The notes under the pieces were generated by a model, which was not told the origin of the DNA, did not search any database, and saw only the letters and a program-made list of their open reading frames with translations. From CAVVUC01 sp963751395 (GTDB lineage: Bacteria > Verrucomicrobiota > Verrucomicrobiia > Chthoniobacterales > Chthoniobacteraceae): a DNA stretch of 64,000 nt. Where the stretch lies: assembly GCA_963751395.1 (NCBI GenBank), contig CAVVUC010000002.1, forward strand, positions 558,001 through 622,000, read 5' to 3'. Positions 41,796-50,426 of this stretch are shown here, in pieces. A program made the translations under genes and the position numbers. Every line of letters starts with the position of its first letter. Position 1 is the first letter of the stretch.

Positions 41796-42595
41796 TTGTA
41801 GTCTCTCCGACTGATGTTTGGATGGCTGCGGCGATGGAAGCATGCAAGAATTCTTTGGTCGTATCCAGCCCGTATGTGGGAGCGTATTTGGCGAAAGCGA
41901 TTGATGACCTTGATGAGACTGTTTCTGTTACTCTCCTTACGCGAACAACCTTAACGGATTTCGCCAGTAATTCTTCCGACTTCGATGCCGTGTGTGATAT
42001 TGCAAGGCGAAGCAAGGGAGTTCTTAGTCTTAGTGCGCTCCACGCGAAGGTTTATGTATTTGATCAATGTAGAGCACTAATCACTTCGGCAAACGCGACC
42101 TATTCTGGAATGTATCGAAATCGAGAATGCGGCTTTGAACTCACCAAGAGTAAACATGTGCGAGAGTTGTTATGTCATATTCGGTCTGGTTTTGGAGCAA
42201 GGCCAGCTCCGCAACTTTGGACCCTCGAAGACTTGGAAGAGCTTCGTAGCTCAATCGAAGCTATTAGGGCCGCAATGCCGAGAGTCCCGAACATCGCGCA
42301 ATCGCAGACTACAGATGCCCAACGTGTTGAACTGCCTAGAAGACATTTTCGTGGTTTGGTGGAGAGCCTTCCAAGTTGGACTCAACTAACTATGGAGGGC
42401 GTTTCGCAAATATCATCCAGCGTATTCACGATGGAGGAGGTCTGGCAGAAATGCCGTCCTCTAGCCTTAGAGAGGTTTCCCCTGAATCGGCATGTTCGGG
42501 AGAAACTGCGACAGCAAATGCAGCGTCTTCGCAACCTAGGGTTGATCTCTTTTCTTGGTAGAGGGCTTTACGAAAGGCTGGCTTATCAGCGGTGA
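41792..42595 (+). CDS. PLD-family nuclease with C-terminal winged-helix-like domain (restriction-endonuclease-like)
   Basis: A 267-residue protein with one complete HKD motif (LHAKVYVFD, i.e. HxKx4D, followed by SANATYSG). A single HKD motif suggests a dimeric enzyme like BfiI or NgoFVII-type endonucleases. The C-terminus (about 205-267: FTMEEVWQKCRPLALERFP, then VREKLRQQMQRLRNLGLISF, GRGLYERL) looks like a DNA-binding winged helix seen in several restriction enzymes. There is no adjacent methyltransferase. The gene is AT-richer than its flanks and lies between a kinase and its regulator. Confidence 0.75.
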   Translation: MIVVSPTDVWMAAAMEACKNSLVVSSPYVGAYLAKAIDDLDETVSVTLLTRTTLTDFASNSSDFDAVCDIARRSKGVLSLSALHAKVYVFDQCRALITSANATYSGMYRNRECGFELTKSKHVRELLCHIRSGFGARPAPQLWTLEDLEELRSSIEAIRAAMPRVPNIAQSQTTDAQRVELPRRHFRGLVESLPSWTQLTMEGVSQISSSVFTMEEVWQKCRPLALERFPLNRHVREKLRQQMQRLRNLGLISFLGRGLYERLAYQR

Positions 42596-42718
42596 GGCTA
42601 AATTGCGTAATGGAAACCGTCGTCAAAAAATTTCGATTATGGCAAGTTCTTTCCGGCCAAAGCGAATAGCGCGTTTCACATTCGGGGCGGCATTGCGAAT
42701 CTACTCTTTTTTGAACGA

Positions 42719-44116
42719 ATGAATCCCACCATCCTGATCGTCGATGACGAGAAGCACACGCGCGACGGGTTGCGCGCTTCGCTCGAAGACAACTTCGATG
42801 TGTATGTCGCCTCGGACATCAAGGGGGCGCTGAGCACGCTCGAAGCGGACACGATCGACCTGATTCTCACCGACCTGCGGCTCGGCGGCGACGACGGGAT
42901 GAAGCTCATCGACGAGGTGCTCAAGCGTCCGCATCCGCCGATCTGCATCATGATGACCGCTTACGGCACGGTCGATACGGCAGTCGAGGCGATGAAACAC
43001 GGCGCGTATGATTTCGTTACGAAGCCGATCAACATCGACAGGCTCGAAATCCTGATCAATCGCGCGCTGCGTAGCCGCGACACGGAGAAGGAGGTGGTCG
43101 AGCTCAAGCAGCAGGTCGAGAAGAAGTTCGGGCTGGAAAGTTTGATCGGCGAGTCGGCGGTGATGCATGAGATTTTCGACACGATCAAACAAGTGGCGCC
43201 GACACGGGCGACGGTATCGATCCAGGGCGAGAGCGGCACGGGCAAGGAACTGGTGGCGCACGCGATCCACAACCTGAGCAACCGCAACAAGTCGAAATTC
43301 GTGGCGGTGCATTGCGCGGCGCTTTCGTCGCAGTTGCTCGAAAGCGAGCTGTTCGGACACGAGCGCGGCGCGTTCACCGGCGCGGTCGAGCGGCGCGTGG
43401 GGCGGTTCGAGCAGGCGAATGGCGGCACGCTTTTTCTCGACGAGATCGGCGAGATCAATGCCAGCACGCAGGTGAAGATTCTGCGCGCGCTCGATCCGGG
43501 CGTGTTCGAGCGGGTGGGGGGCAACCAGCAGATCAAAGTGGATGTGCGGCTGATCACCGCGACGAACAAGAACCTCGAAAAGCTCGTGGCCGAAGGGAAG
43601 TTTCGCGAGGATCTTTTCTACCGGCTGAACGTGGTGCAGGTGGTGCTGCCGCCGTTGCGCGAGCGGAAGGAAGACCTGCCGATGCTCGTGAACGCGTTTT
43701 TGAAAACATTCGCGCAGGAAAACAACAAACCGCAGCGGGAGCTGACCTCGGACGCGATGAACAGCATTTTAAGCTACGACTGGCCGGGTAATGTCCGCGA
43801 ACTCCGCACCGCGATCGAACACGGCGTGGTGATGGCGACCGGGCCGAAGATTACGCTGCGCGATCTGCCGATGGCGCTCCGGCAATCGGCGACGGGCAGG
43901 GGAGAGGCGCTCGCGGCGGCAAAGTTCCTTGTCGAAAAAGGCCAGCATTTGAATTTGCACGAAACGGAACATCGCCTCATTATGCGCGCTCTCGATGAAT
44001 GTGACGGGAACATTACCGAAGCTGCAAGAAAGCTTGGAATCAGCCGTCGCACCCTCCACCGAAAACTAAAAGCTCAAAAGCAACTCAACAACGAATCTCA
44101 AATAGATGGCAACTGA
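42719..44116 (+). CDS. Sigma-54-dependent response regulator (NtrC/AtoC family)
   Basis: A 465-residue activator. The receiver domain has DDEK at 9-12 and phospho-Asp52 (LILTDLRLGG). The AAA+ domain shows Walker A GESGTGKE, the sigma-54-contacting GAFTGA in GHERGAFTGAVERR, and FREDLFYRLNV. A Fis-type helix-turn-helix ends the protein (ITEAARKLGISRRTLHRKLK). It probably receives phosphate from the kinase at 40050-41276. A candidate target is the sigma-54 promoter at 21519. The stop overlaps the next gene by 11 nt. Confidence 0.95.
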   Translation: MNPTILIVDDEKHTRDGLRASLEDNFDVYVASDIKGALSTLEADTIDLILTDLRLGGDDGMKLIDEVLKRPHPPICIMMTAYGTVDTAVEAMKHGAYDFVTKPINIDRLEILINRALRSRDTEKEVVELKQQVEKKFGLESLIGESAVMHEIFDTIKQVAPTRATVSIQGESGTGKELVAHAIHNLSNRNKSKFVAVHCAALSSQLLESELFGHERGAFTGAVERRVGRFEQANGGTLFLDEIGEINASTQVKILRALDPGVFERVGGNQQIKVDVRLITATNKNLEKLVAEGKFREDLFYRLNVVQVVLPPLRERKEDLPMLVNAFLKTFAQENNKPQRELTSDAMNSILSYDWPGNVRELRTAIEHGVVMATGPKITLRDLPMALRQSATGRGEALAAAKFLVEKGQHLNLHETEHRLIMRALDECDGNITEAARKLGISRRTLHRKLKAQKQLNNESQIDGN

Positions 44117-45836
44117 AACCAAGGTCCAGGCGTTCGTTCACGCGCTTGAGGAAGGCGGCTGGGTCGGCAAGATCCGGTTCGCATTGCTCGCGGCGGCTGT
44201 GGCGGCGGTGTATTCGCTTTTCATTTTCGCAAACTTCCGCGGGCTGTCGCATCCCAAGGCGATCGACCAGGCGCAGGTTTCGCGCGAGATCGCCCGGGGC
44301 AACGGCTTTTCCACCAAGTTCATCCGGCCGCTCGCGGTCTGGCAGTTCCAGCGATACAAAGGGGTGGTGCCCGTGGACAAGGTGCCCGACACCTACAACG
44401 CGCCGCTGGGGCCGGCGATCAACGCGGCGGCGATTTTGCTGACCAAGAGCACCTGGAAGATGGGGATGAAAGACATCGTTTACGAGAGCGACCGCATCAT
44501 CGCCGCGCTGCAAATCGCATTTTTCCTGATGTCGGTGGGCGTGAACTACTGCACGGCCAAACGGCTTTTCGACCGCCGGCTTGCGGTGCTCGGGATGGGC
44601 CTGGTGCTCGTCGCCAATGTCTTCTGGCAGTTTGCGATCACGGGTTTGCCGCAGATGCTGATGCTGCTGATTTTCAGTTGCTGCACCTACGTCATGGTTC
44701 GTGCGGTCGAGGCGAGGCAGGAAGGCAGGTCGCCCTTGAAGTGGCTCGCTCTGGCGGGCTTTCTGTTCGGGTTGCTCGCGCTCACGCATGCGATCACGAT
44801 CTGGATTTTTCTCGGGGCGCTGATTTTTTCCGGGCTTGTCTTCAGGCCGTGGGGGCGCGACGCCGCGATCATGCTGGCGATCTTTCTCCTGGTGTATTCG
44901 CCGTGGCTGGTGCGCACCTACAAGGTCTGTGGAAGACCGTGGGGGCTTGCGTTCTATTCCTGCCTCTACCAGATCAAGGGAACGGACTCTGAAATCATGC
45001 GCAGCACTCAGTTTGATTCCGCCGGGATCAGTCCGACGACGTTCCGTAGAAAAATCCAGGATCAGACCATTGGGCAGTTCGAGGAGATCTACAAATATCT
45101 GGGCTTCAGCCTTGTCGCGCCGGTTTTCTTTTTGTCGCTGCTGCACCAGTTCAAGCGCCCCGACACCGGCCTTTTTCGCTGGGGTATTCTCGCCATGTGG
45201 CTTTGCGCGGTGTTCGGGATGTCGTTTATGGGGATGGATTCGGAGACGACCACCCTCAAATCCACCGATCTCCATGTGCTGTTTGTGCCGCTGATGATTT
45301 TTTATGGACTCGGGTTTGCGCTCGTGCTGTGGACCCGGCTGGAGATCGGGCTCCCAATGCTGCGCATGGGTTTTATCGCCTTCATCTTTCTCGTCTCCGG
45401 CTTTCCGCTGATCAACACGCTCCTCGCCGGCTCACAGGGCCGTGTGCAATGGCCGCCTTACGTGCCCCCGTACATCGCGATCCTCAGCACATGGACGAAC
45501 GAGAAGGAAATCATCGCATCCGACATGCCGTGGGCGGTTGCGTGGTATGCCGATCGCAGGAGCCTCTGGCTCCCAAACAGCATCACCGATTTTGTGGATC
45601 TCAACGACTACACGAAGCTTGGCGGCAGCATCGTCGGGTTGTATCTGACACCGATTACGGGCAATGCGCCATTCGTTGCCGGAGTCGTAAAGGGCGAATA
45701 CAAGGAGTGGGCGCAGTTCATCATGCGCAATGTCACCATGAGGGACTTCCCGCTGAAGGCGGTCGTCCCCTTGCCGATCGAAAACGAGTGCGTCTTTTAC
45801 AGCGACCGGGACCGCTGGTCGGAGAAGGCCGACTAA
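44106..45836 (+). CDS. Polytopic membrane protein, possible GT-C (GT39-like) glycosyltransferase
   Basis: A 576-residue inner-membrane protein with about ten helices between residues 22 and 455 and a soluble C-terminal part. An acidic loop after the first helix (KAIDQAQVSREIARGNGFST) is placed as in GT-C enzymes such as ArnT/PMT, where Asp-x-Ala/Gln-x-Tyr-type motifs precede 'A..I..G.G'. No other catalytic signature is evident. It overlaps the response-regulator gene by 11 nt and is followed 8 bp later by xseB. The family name is tentative. Confidence 0.6.
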   Translation: MATETKVQAFVHALEEGGWVGKIRFALLAAAVAAVYSLFIFANFRGLSHPKAIDQAQVSREIARGNGFSTKFIRPLAVWQFQRYKGVVPVDKVPDTYNAPLGPAINAAAILLTKSTWKMGMKDIVYESDRIIAALQIAFFLMSVGVNYCTAKRLFDRRLAVLGMGLVLVANVFWQFAITGLPQMLMLLIFSCCTYVMVRAVEARQEGRSPLKWLALAGFLFGLLALTHAITIWIFLGALIFSGLVFRPWGRDAAIMLAIFLLVYSPWLVRTYKVCGRPWGLAFYSCLYQIKGTDSEIMRSTQFDSAGISPTTFRRKIQDQTIGQFEEIYKYLGFSLVAPVFFLSLLHQFKRPDTGLFRWGILAMWLCAVFGMSFMGMDSETTTLKSTDLHVLFVPLMIFYGLGFALVLWTRLEIGLPMLRMGFIAFIFLVSGFPLINTLLAGSQGRVQWPPYVPPYIAILSTWTNEKEIIASDMPWAVAWYADRRSLWLPNSITDFVDLNDYTKLGGSIVGLYLTPITGNAPFVAGVVKGEYKEWAQFIMRNVTMRDFPLKAVVPLPIENECVFYSDRDRWSEKAD

Positions 45837-45844
45837 CCAGACCG

Positions 45845-46135
45845 ATGGCAAAGACTCACGAGCAGAAAAAGGAGGAGCCGACGTTCGAGAGCGCGATCGA
45901 GCGGCTTGAGGCCATCGTGGAGCAGATGGAGTCGGATAAAATGCCGCTTGAAGATCTGCTCGTCCGGTACGAGGAAGGGGTGAAACTCGTGAAACTCTGC
46001 ACTGAAAAACTGGAAACCGCGGAGAAACGAATCGAAATCATCGCGCGCAATGCAGCCGGCAAGCCGCAGGTGACCGAATTCGAGCCCGCGGAAAAAGCCC
46101 CGCAGAAAGAAAACGACGACGTCCGGCTTTTTTGA
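45845..46135 (+). CDS. xseB: Exodeoxyribonuclease VII small subunit
   Basis: A 96-residue protein with the XseB core: TFESAIERLEAIVEQMES then PLEDLLVRYEEGVKLVKLC and KLETAEKRIEII. It forms a complex with XseA (not in the window) that degrades single-stranded DNA. ATG 45845 is the natural start. It precedes dxs by 5 bp; xseB-dxs (with an ispA-type gene) is a common bacterial arrangement, although here the prenyl synthase is elsewhere, at 22133. Confidence 0.95.
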   Translation: MAKTHEQKKEEPTFESAIERLEAIVEQMESDKMPLEDLLVRYEEGVKLVKLCTEKLETAEKRIEIIARNAAGKPQVTEFEPAEKAPQKENDDVRLF

Positions 46136-46140
46136 TTCCT

Positions 46141-48045
46141 ATGCGCCTCCTCGACAAAATCAATTCACCCGCCGACGTCAAAGCGCTCGACGAAAAAGAC
46201 CTCCCGGCGCTCGCCCAGGAAGTGCGCGACGAACTTATCGCCCTCCTGTCGGAGAACAACCCGAATTCCGTGGGCGGCCACCTCGGGCCGAACCTTGGCG
46301 TTGTCGAATTGACGATCGCCATGCATCGCGTGTTCGACACGCCGGCGGACAAGTTTGTCTTCGATGTCAGCCATCAGGGATACGTTCACAAGCTTCTCAC
46401 GGGACGCCGCGAGCGATTCCACACCATGCGCCAGTATCAGGGGCTGAACGGGTTCCTGCTGCGCACCGAGAGCGAGCACGATTGCTACGGAGCCGGACAC
46501 GCGGGCACGGCGCTCTCCGCGGCTCTCGGCATGGCCGTCGGGCGCGATTTGCGCGGCGGGAACGAGCACGTCGTGGCCGTCGCGGGCGACGCGGCGTTCA
46601 CCTGCGGCGTGAGCTACGAGGCGCTGAACAACGTGGCGCACTCGACCAGGAAACTCATCGTCGTGCTCAACGACAACGAGTGGTCGATCGCAAAAAACGT
46701 CGGAGCCATCGCGCATTATTTCAACCAGATCACCACGCATCCCACCTACGCGCATCTGCACGACCAGGCGGCAAGATTCGTCGAGATGATCGGCGGTAAA
46801 GAGGCGGTCAAGCTGGCGCATCGCGTGGAAACAGGCGTCAAGCATCTGCTCCTGCCGAATACGCTCTTCGAGGACCTCGGCCTGCGTTACTACGGCCCGA
46901 TCGACGGGCATGACGTGAATCTTTTGATCCGCACCTTCGAGTTCCTGAAAACGCAAAACGAACCGGTTCTGCTCCACATCCTCACCCAGAAAGGGAAAGG
47001 CTACGCGCCCGCGCTGGAGAAGCCCGATAAATTCCACGGGCTCGGAAAATTCAAGCAGGACACCGGCGAAACCATTCCGGCCAGCGCGCCGACCTATTCG
47101 GAATTGCTCGGCAAGACGCTGGCAAAATTCGCCGACACCAACAACAAGATCGTCGCAATCACCGCAGCCATGCCGACGGGCACCGGCATCGTGCATTTCG
47201 CCAACAAACATCCCGACCGCTACTACGACGTGGGCATCGCCGAGGAGCACGCCGCGCTTTTCGCCTGCGGCCTCGCGACGCAGGGGTTCAAGCCGTTTCT
47301 CGCGATCTACTCCACCTTCATGCAGCGCGCCTACGACATGATCATTCACGACATGGCGCTGCAAAATCTGAACGTCGCGCTCTGCATGGACCGCGCCGGG
47401 CTCAGCGGCGACGACGGCCCGACGCATCACGGTCTGTTCGACATCGCGTATCTGCGCGGCGTGCCGGGGCTCGTCCACATGCAGCCGAAGGACGAGGAGG
47501 AATTCGCCGACATGCTCTGGACCATGGCGAACTATCAGGGCGGCCCGATAGCGATCCGCTACCCGCGCGGCGCAGGCACCGGCGCGGTGCCGAAGGAGTC
47601 ACCGAAGCTGCTGGAAATCGGCAAGGCGGAAGTCGTCAAGCACGGCACCCAGGTCGCGATCTTCGGACTCGGCGGCATGTGTTCCATGGCGCTCGAAGCC
47701 GCGAAAATGCTGGAGGCGCAGGGCATCTCGACCGCCGTCATCAACCCGCGCTGGATCAAGCCGCTCGACACCGGCACGATCGAATTCTTCGCGCGCAGCG
47801 TCGATGTCATCTGCACGATGGAAGACCACGTCCTGCAGAACGGCTTCGGCTGCGCGGTCATGGAACATCTCGCCGAAGCGATGATCAAGACACCCGTCGT
47901 GCGCGTCGGCTGGCCCGACCAGTTCATCGAGCACGGTGCGGTTTCGATTTTGCAAAAGAAACACGGCATCACCGCCGGGGCCGCTGTCGAGAAGGTCCTC
48001 CCCTTCATCAAGAAAACAGCCGCCGCCCCGAAGACTGCCGCGTAA
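46141..48045 (+). CDS. dxs: 1-deoxy-D-xylulose-5-phosphate synthase
   Basis: First enzyme of the non-mevalonate isoprenoid pathway; TPP-dependent condensation of pyruvate and glyceraldehyde 3-phosphate. The 634-residue length is standard. Seen are NSVGGHLGPNLGVVELT, VFDVSHQGYVHKLLTGR, VAGDAAFTCG and LNDNEWSIAKNVG (TPP/Mg region; most Dxs have GDGAxTGG here), VGIAEEHAALFACG with the catalytic Glu, GLSGDDGPTHHG and RYPRG. A Lys/Ala/Pro tail closes the protein. ATG 46141 is used; TTG 46132 overlaps the xseB stop and is an alternative. Confidence 0.95.
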   Translation: MRLLDKINSPADVKALDEKDLPALAQEVRDELIALLSENNPNSVGGHLGPNLGVVELTIAMHRVFDTPADKFVFDVSHQGYVHKLLTGRRERFHTMRQYQGLNGFLLRTESEHDCYGAGHAGTALSAALGMAVGRDLRGGNEHVVAVAGDAAFTCGVSYEALNNVAHSTRKLIVVLNDNEWSIAKNVGAIAHYFNQITTHPTYAHLHDQAARFVEMIGGKEAVKLAHRVETGVKHLLLPNTLFEDLGLRYYGPIDGHDVNLLIRTFEFLKTQNEPVLLHILTQKGKGYAPALEKPDKFHGLGKFKQDTGETIPASAPTYSELLGKTLAKFADTNNKIVAITAAMPTGTGIVHFANKHPDRYYDVGIAEEHAALFACGLATQGFKPFLAIYSTFMQRAYDMIIHDMALQNLNVALCMDRAGLSGDDGPTHHGLFDIAYLRGVPGLVHMQPKDEEEFADMLWTMANYQGGPIAIRYPRGAGTGAVPKESPKLLEIGKAEVVKHGTQVAIFGLGGMCSMALEAAKMLEAQGISTAVINPRWIKPLDTGTIEFFARSVDVICTMEDHVLQNGFGCAVMEHLAEAMIKTPVVRVGWPDQFIEHGAVSILQKKHGITAGAAVEKVLPFIKKTAAAPKTAA

Positions 48046-48135
48046 AGGCACACACGGTTGGCGCGCCAAAGTGGGTGCTTGCGCCCGATCAATGCATGGT
48101 ATTCGGGGATGCAGGTGCGTCCATCGACCGCCCAT

Positions 48136-49491
48136 TTAGCCTACCACAATCTGACGGTGCCTGTCATTTGCGGGAAACAATCTGAGCGATTGGGAGTCGT
48201 GCGCGTGTTCGCGAAGCTTCAATAGGTTTCCAAGGATTCGCTCCACGACTATCACATTCACAGCGTTTCCAAGCGCCTTGAACGCCGCAATACCCTCCGG
48301 CAAGTGCTCCAAGTCATTCATGGATTGCAAACGAGCACACTCGCGCGCCGTCATGTAACGACGTTCCCAACCAATAATCGGAATCTGTGTTGTCGTCATG
48401 GCAACGAGCGATGGTGCTGTGTTGTCGCGCTTGATGCGGACACCCGATGCACGGAATTGGATAACGTATTGCCAGATTTCACGCTTCTCGCCCTGACAGT
48501 TCCATTCCAGCTTTTGCAGACTCGGCGGGAAGGCTTGAATCTTGGGTAGCCATGGATCAATCAGCTTCTTGTATTCGAGATAGAATTCCCGGTTCTGCCG
48601 CAGGAAAAGCTTTTTCCAGTGGGGAAACGCGCCGCGCCCGTAACGGGCATGACTAGGAACAAGTTTAAGGATTTCTTCCCGTGATTTACCATTGAGCGAC
48701 ACGCCGTAACAGCCGCGGGTTCGTTGAAGTTCGTCGAGCGGTACGCGGGAAAGCGCGTCACGGTCATATGGATACGTAGCCCGAAACTCCATGCTCCAAA
48801 TCGGGAACGATGGAAGTTTGGCGTAGTCAGGGAGCAATCCCAAGAATTCTTGCCACACTTCTAGACAACGAATCACTCGAGGACTCAACTTACCGGCTTT
48901 AGGAGGGTCTTTGTCGAGCACCGTCCGGATCGAAACGTCTTTTGTTTCTGTTTCGGCCACCGGCCATTCAAAGCCAGCAAGCTTGCCAAGCTTGCCGACC
49001 ATGTAGATGCGCTCGCGAATCTGCGGAACTCCAAACTGATGCGGCGAGAACTGGCGACAGTCCACGTCGTAGCCCAGCGCCTCTAACGCCCGTTTGACTT
49101 TCTGGTATGTGTTGCCTGAATCGTGACGGACGAAGTGCGCCACATTTTCCAAAATCATCAACGGCGGACGGCGTAGTTTCAAAATCTCAACAATATTCCA
49201 GAACACCGTGCCACGCACTGCATCGTCCCAGCCCATCTGGTCACCGGCTTTCGAGAACGGCTGGCAAGGGAAACCCGCGCAGAGCAAGTCATGCGGGGGA
49301 ACTTCATTTGGCTTTACGTTGCGAATGTCGCCACACGGTTTGATGCCGAAATTTTTCTCATACACCTCGCGTAATTCCTCATCAATCTCGCTGGCGAAGA
49401 CGCACTCACCACCAAGATGCTCTGCGGCCTGATGGAAGCCCCCAAGGCCAGCGAACAAGTCCGCAAATCTGAACTTTGAGCCAGTGTTCAT
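48136..49491 (-). CDS. C5-cytosine DNA methyltransferase
   Basis: A 451-residue Dcm-type enzyme. The conserved motifs appear in order: I (FADLFAGLGGFHQA), IV (GFPCQPFSKAG with the catalytic Cys), VI (LENVAHF), VIII (QIRERIYMVG) and X (KALGNAVNVIVVERI). The target-recognition region between VIII and X is about 200 residues. ATG 49491 overlaps the stop of the endonuclease-like gene, so it is the last gene of a minus-strand restriction-modification operon. Target sequence unknown. Base composition is AT-richer than dxs next to it, pointing to acquisition. Confidence 0.95.
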   Translation of the reverse strand: MNTGSKFRFADLFAGLGGFHQAAEHLGGECVFASEIDEELREVYEKNFGIKPCGDIRNVKPNEVPPHDLLCAGFPCQPFSKAGDQMGWDDAVRGTVFWNIVEILKLRRPPLMILENVAHFVRHDSGNTYQKVKRALEALGYDVDCRQFSPHQFGVPQIRERIYMVGKLGKLAGFEWPVAETETKDVSIRTVLDKDPPKAGKLSPRVIRCLEVWQEFLGLLPDYAKLPSFPIWSMEFRATYPYDRDALSRVPLDELQRTRGCYGVSLNGKSREEILKLVPSHARYGRGAFPHWKKLFLRQNREFYLEYKKLIDPWLPKIQAFPPSLQKLEWNCQGEKREIWQYVIQFRASGVRIKRDNTAPSLVAMTTTQIPIIGWERRYMTARECARLQSMNDLEHLPEGIAAFKALGNAVNVIVVERILGNLLKLREHAHDSQSLRLFPANDRHRQIVVG

Positions 49492-50426
49492 GCGGCACGC
49501 TCTAGTTTCGCGATGCGCGGCGTGACCCATTCGCACAGATGCTTGTTAAGCTTTTCTGGAATCCATGCACCACCATCATTCCCAGCCGAAAGCAAACGAA
49601 CACGATCCAGCAGCAACCCGTCCACCTTGTTGCTCACTCGCTTGAATTCCTCATCGGTGAACACGTATGGCGTTACGAACGACCTCTGAGGTGATACGGC
49701 TGTAAAGCGAATAATCTTTCCCCACTCCTTCATGTTGGGAGTTCCAAGCTTGTGTTCGTGGTGTTTTCCACTCGCGCACTGGACGAAGATAGTCGGCAAT
49801 CCGGGGCGAGAATCATCAAAAGGACGATAACAGACAATATCCAGACCAGCTTCATTGGCTTGCTCGGAAACCCACGGCTCCAGATCGCCTTCAGGTTCTC
49901 GAAGAATCTTGGCCACAGTCGAAACTACTGTTTTGATCTTTGCTGCGTTATCAGGTGACCATCCTGCTCGATGAACCTTCCATCCGGGGAGCAACTTTGC
50001 CAAAGCCACTTCTGCCACTTGCTCAAACAATTGCCCTTGTTTTGTATAATTCTTACCCAGCGCCGTTGACCATTTAGGATACCACTTCGCGCAAGCCAGC
50101 GTTAAACAGAAGGCGTAGGCTGAAACATTTTCCCAATCCTTCGTTCTGACAATTCGATCTCCATTTATTTCAAAAGGTGAACTGGCAGACAGGCATTGCC
50201 GCCGACGGCGGAGTTCGGTGAAAGTGTTGTCAACGAGTTCCCAAGCGAATTCCTGGCTCTCGTAAATCTCTTCTTCGGTAAGAACGTCAACGATGTTTGA
50301 GCCGGAAATGTAAGGTAGTTTGACGAACGCAAGACTGGCCTCAGCCCAATCGCACAAAGCATCCAACTTGACCTTGTGTTCCGGATCGACCGAGCGCGCC
50401 ATGCCAACCTGTGGGAGCACTAACAT
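49488..50426 (-). CDS. Probable type II restriction endonuclease (PD-(D/E)xK-like)
   Basis: A 312-residue protein of no family I can name. In the middle, GQLFEQVAEVALAKLLPGW, GLDIVCYRPFDD and FVQCASGKHHEHKLG look like a PD-(D/E)xK or Mrr-like core (helix with Glu, catalytic Asp, then Q-x-S-G-K). Its place between a ParB-like gene and a cytosine methyltransferase, with a 4-nt overlap to the latter, is typical for the cognate endonuclease. ATG 50426 has GGAGG 8 nt upstream on its strand, which fixes the start. Confidence 0.75.
   Translation of the reverse strand: MLVLPQVGMARSVDPEHKVKLDALCDWAEASLAFVKLPYISGSNIVDVLTEEEIYESQEFAWELVDNTFTELRRRRQCLSASSPFEINGDRIVRTKDWENVSAYAFCLTLACAKWYPKWSTALGKNYTKQGQLFEQVAEVALAKLLPGWKVHRAGWSPDNAAKIKTVVSTVAKILREPEGDLEPWVSEQANEAGLDIVCYRPFDDSRPGLPTIFVQCASGKHHEHKLGTPNMKEWGKIIRFTAVSPQRSFVTPYVFTDEEFKRVSNKVDGLLLDRVRLLSAGNDGGAWIPEKLNKHLCEWVTPRIAKLERAA

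Noticed and set aside
46165..47478. A 437-codon minus-strand open frame
   Set aside because: Antisense to dxs; no motif, and composition typical of shadow frames.
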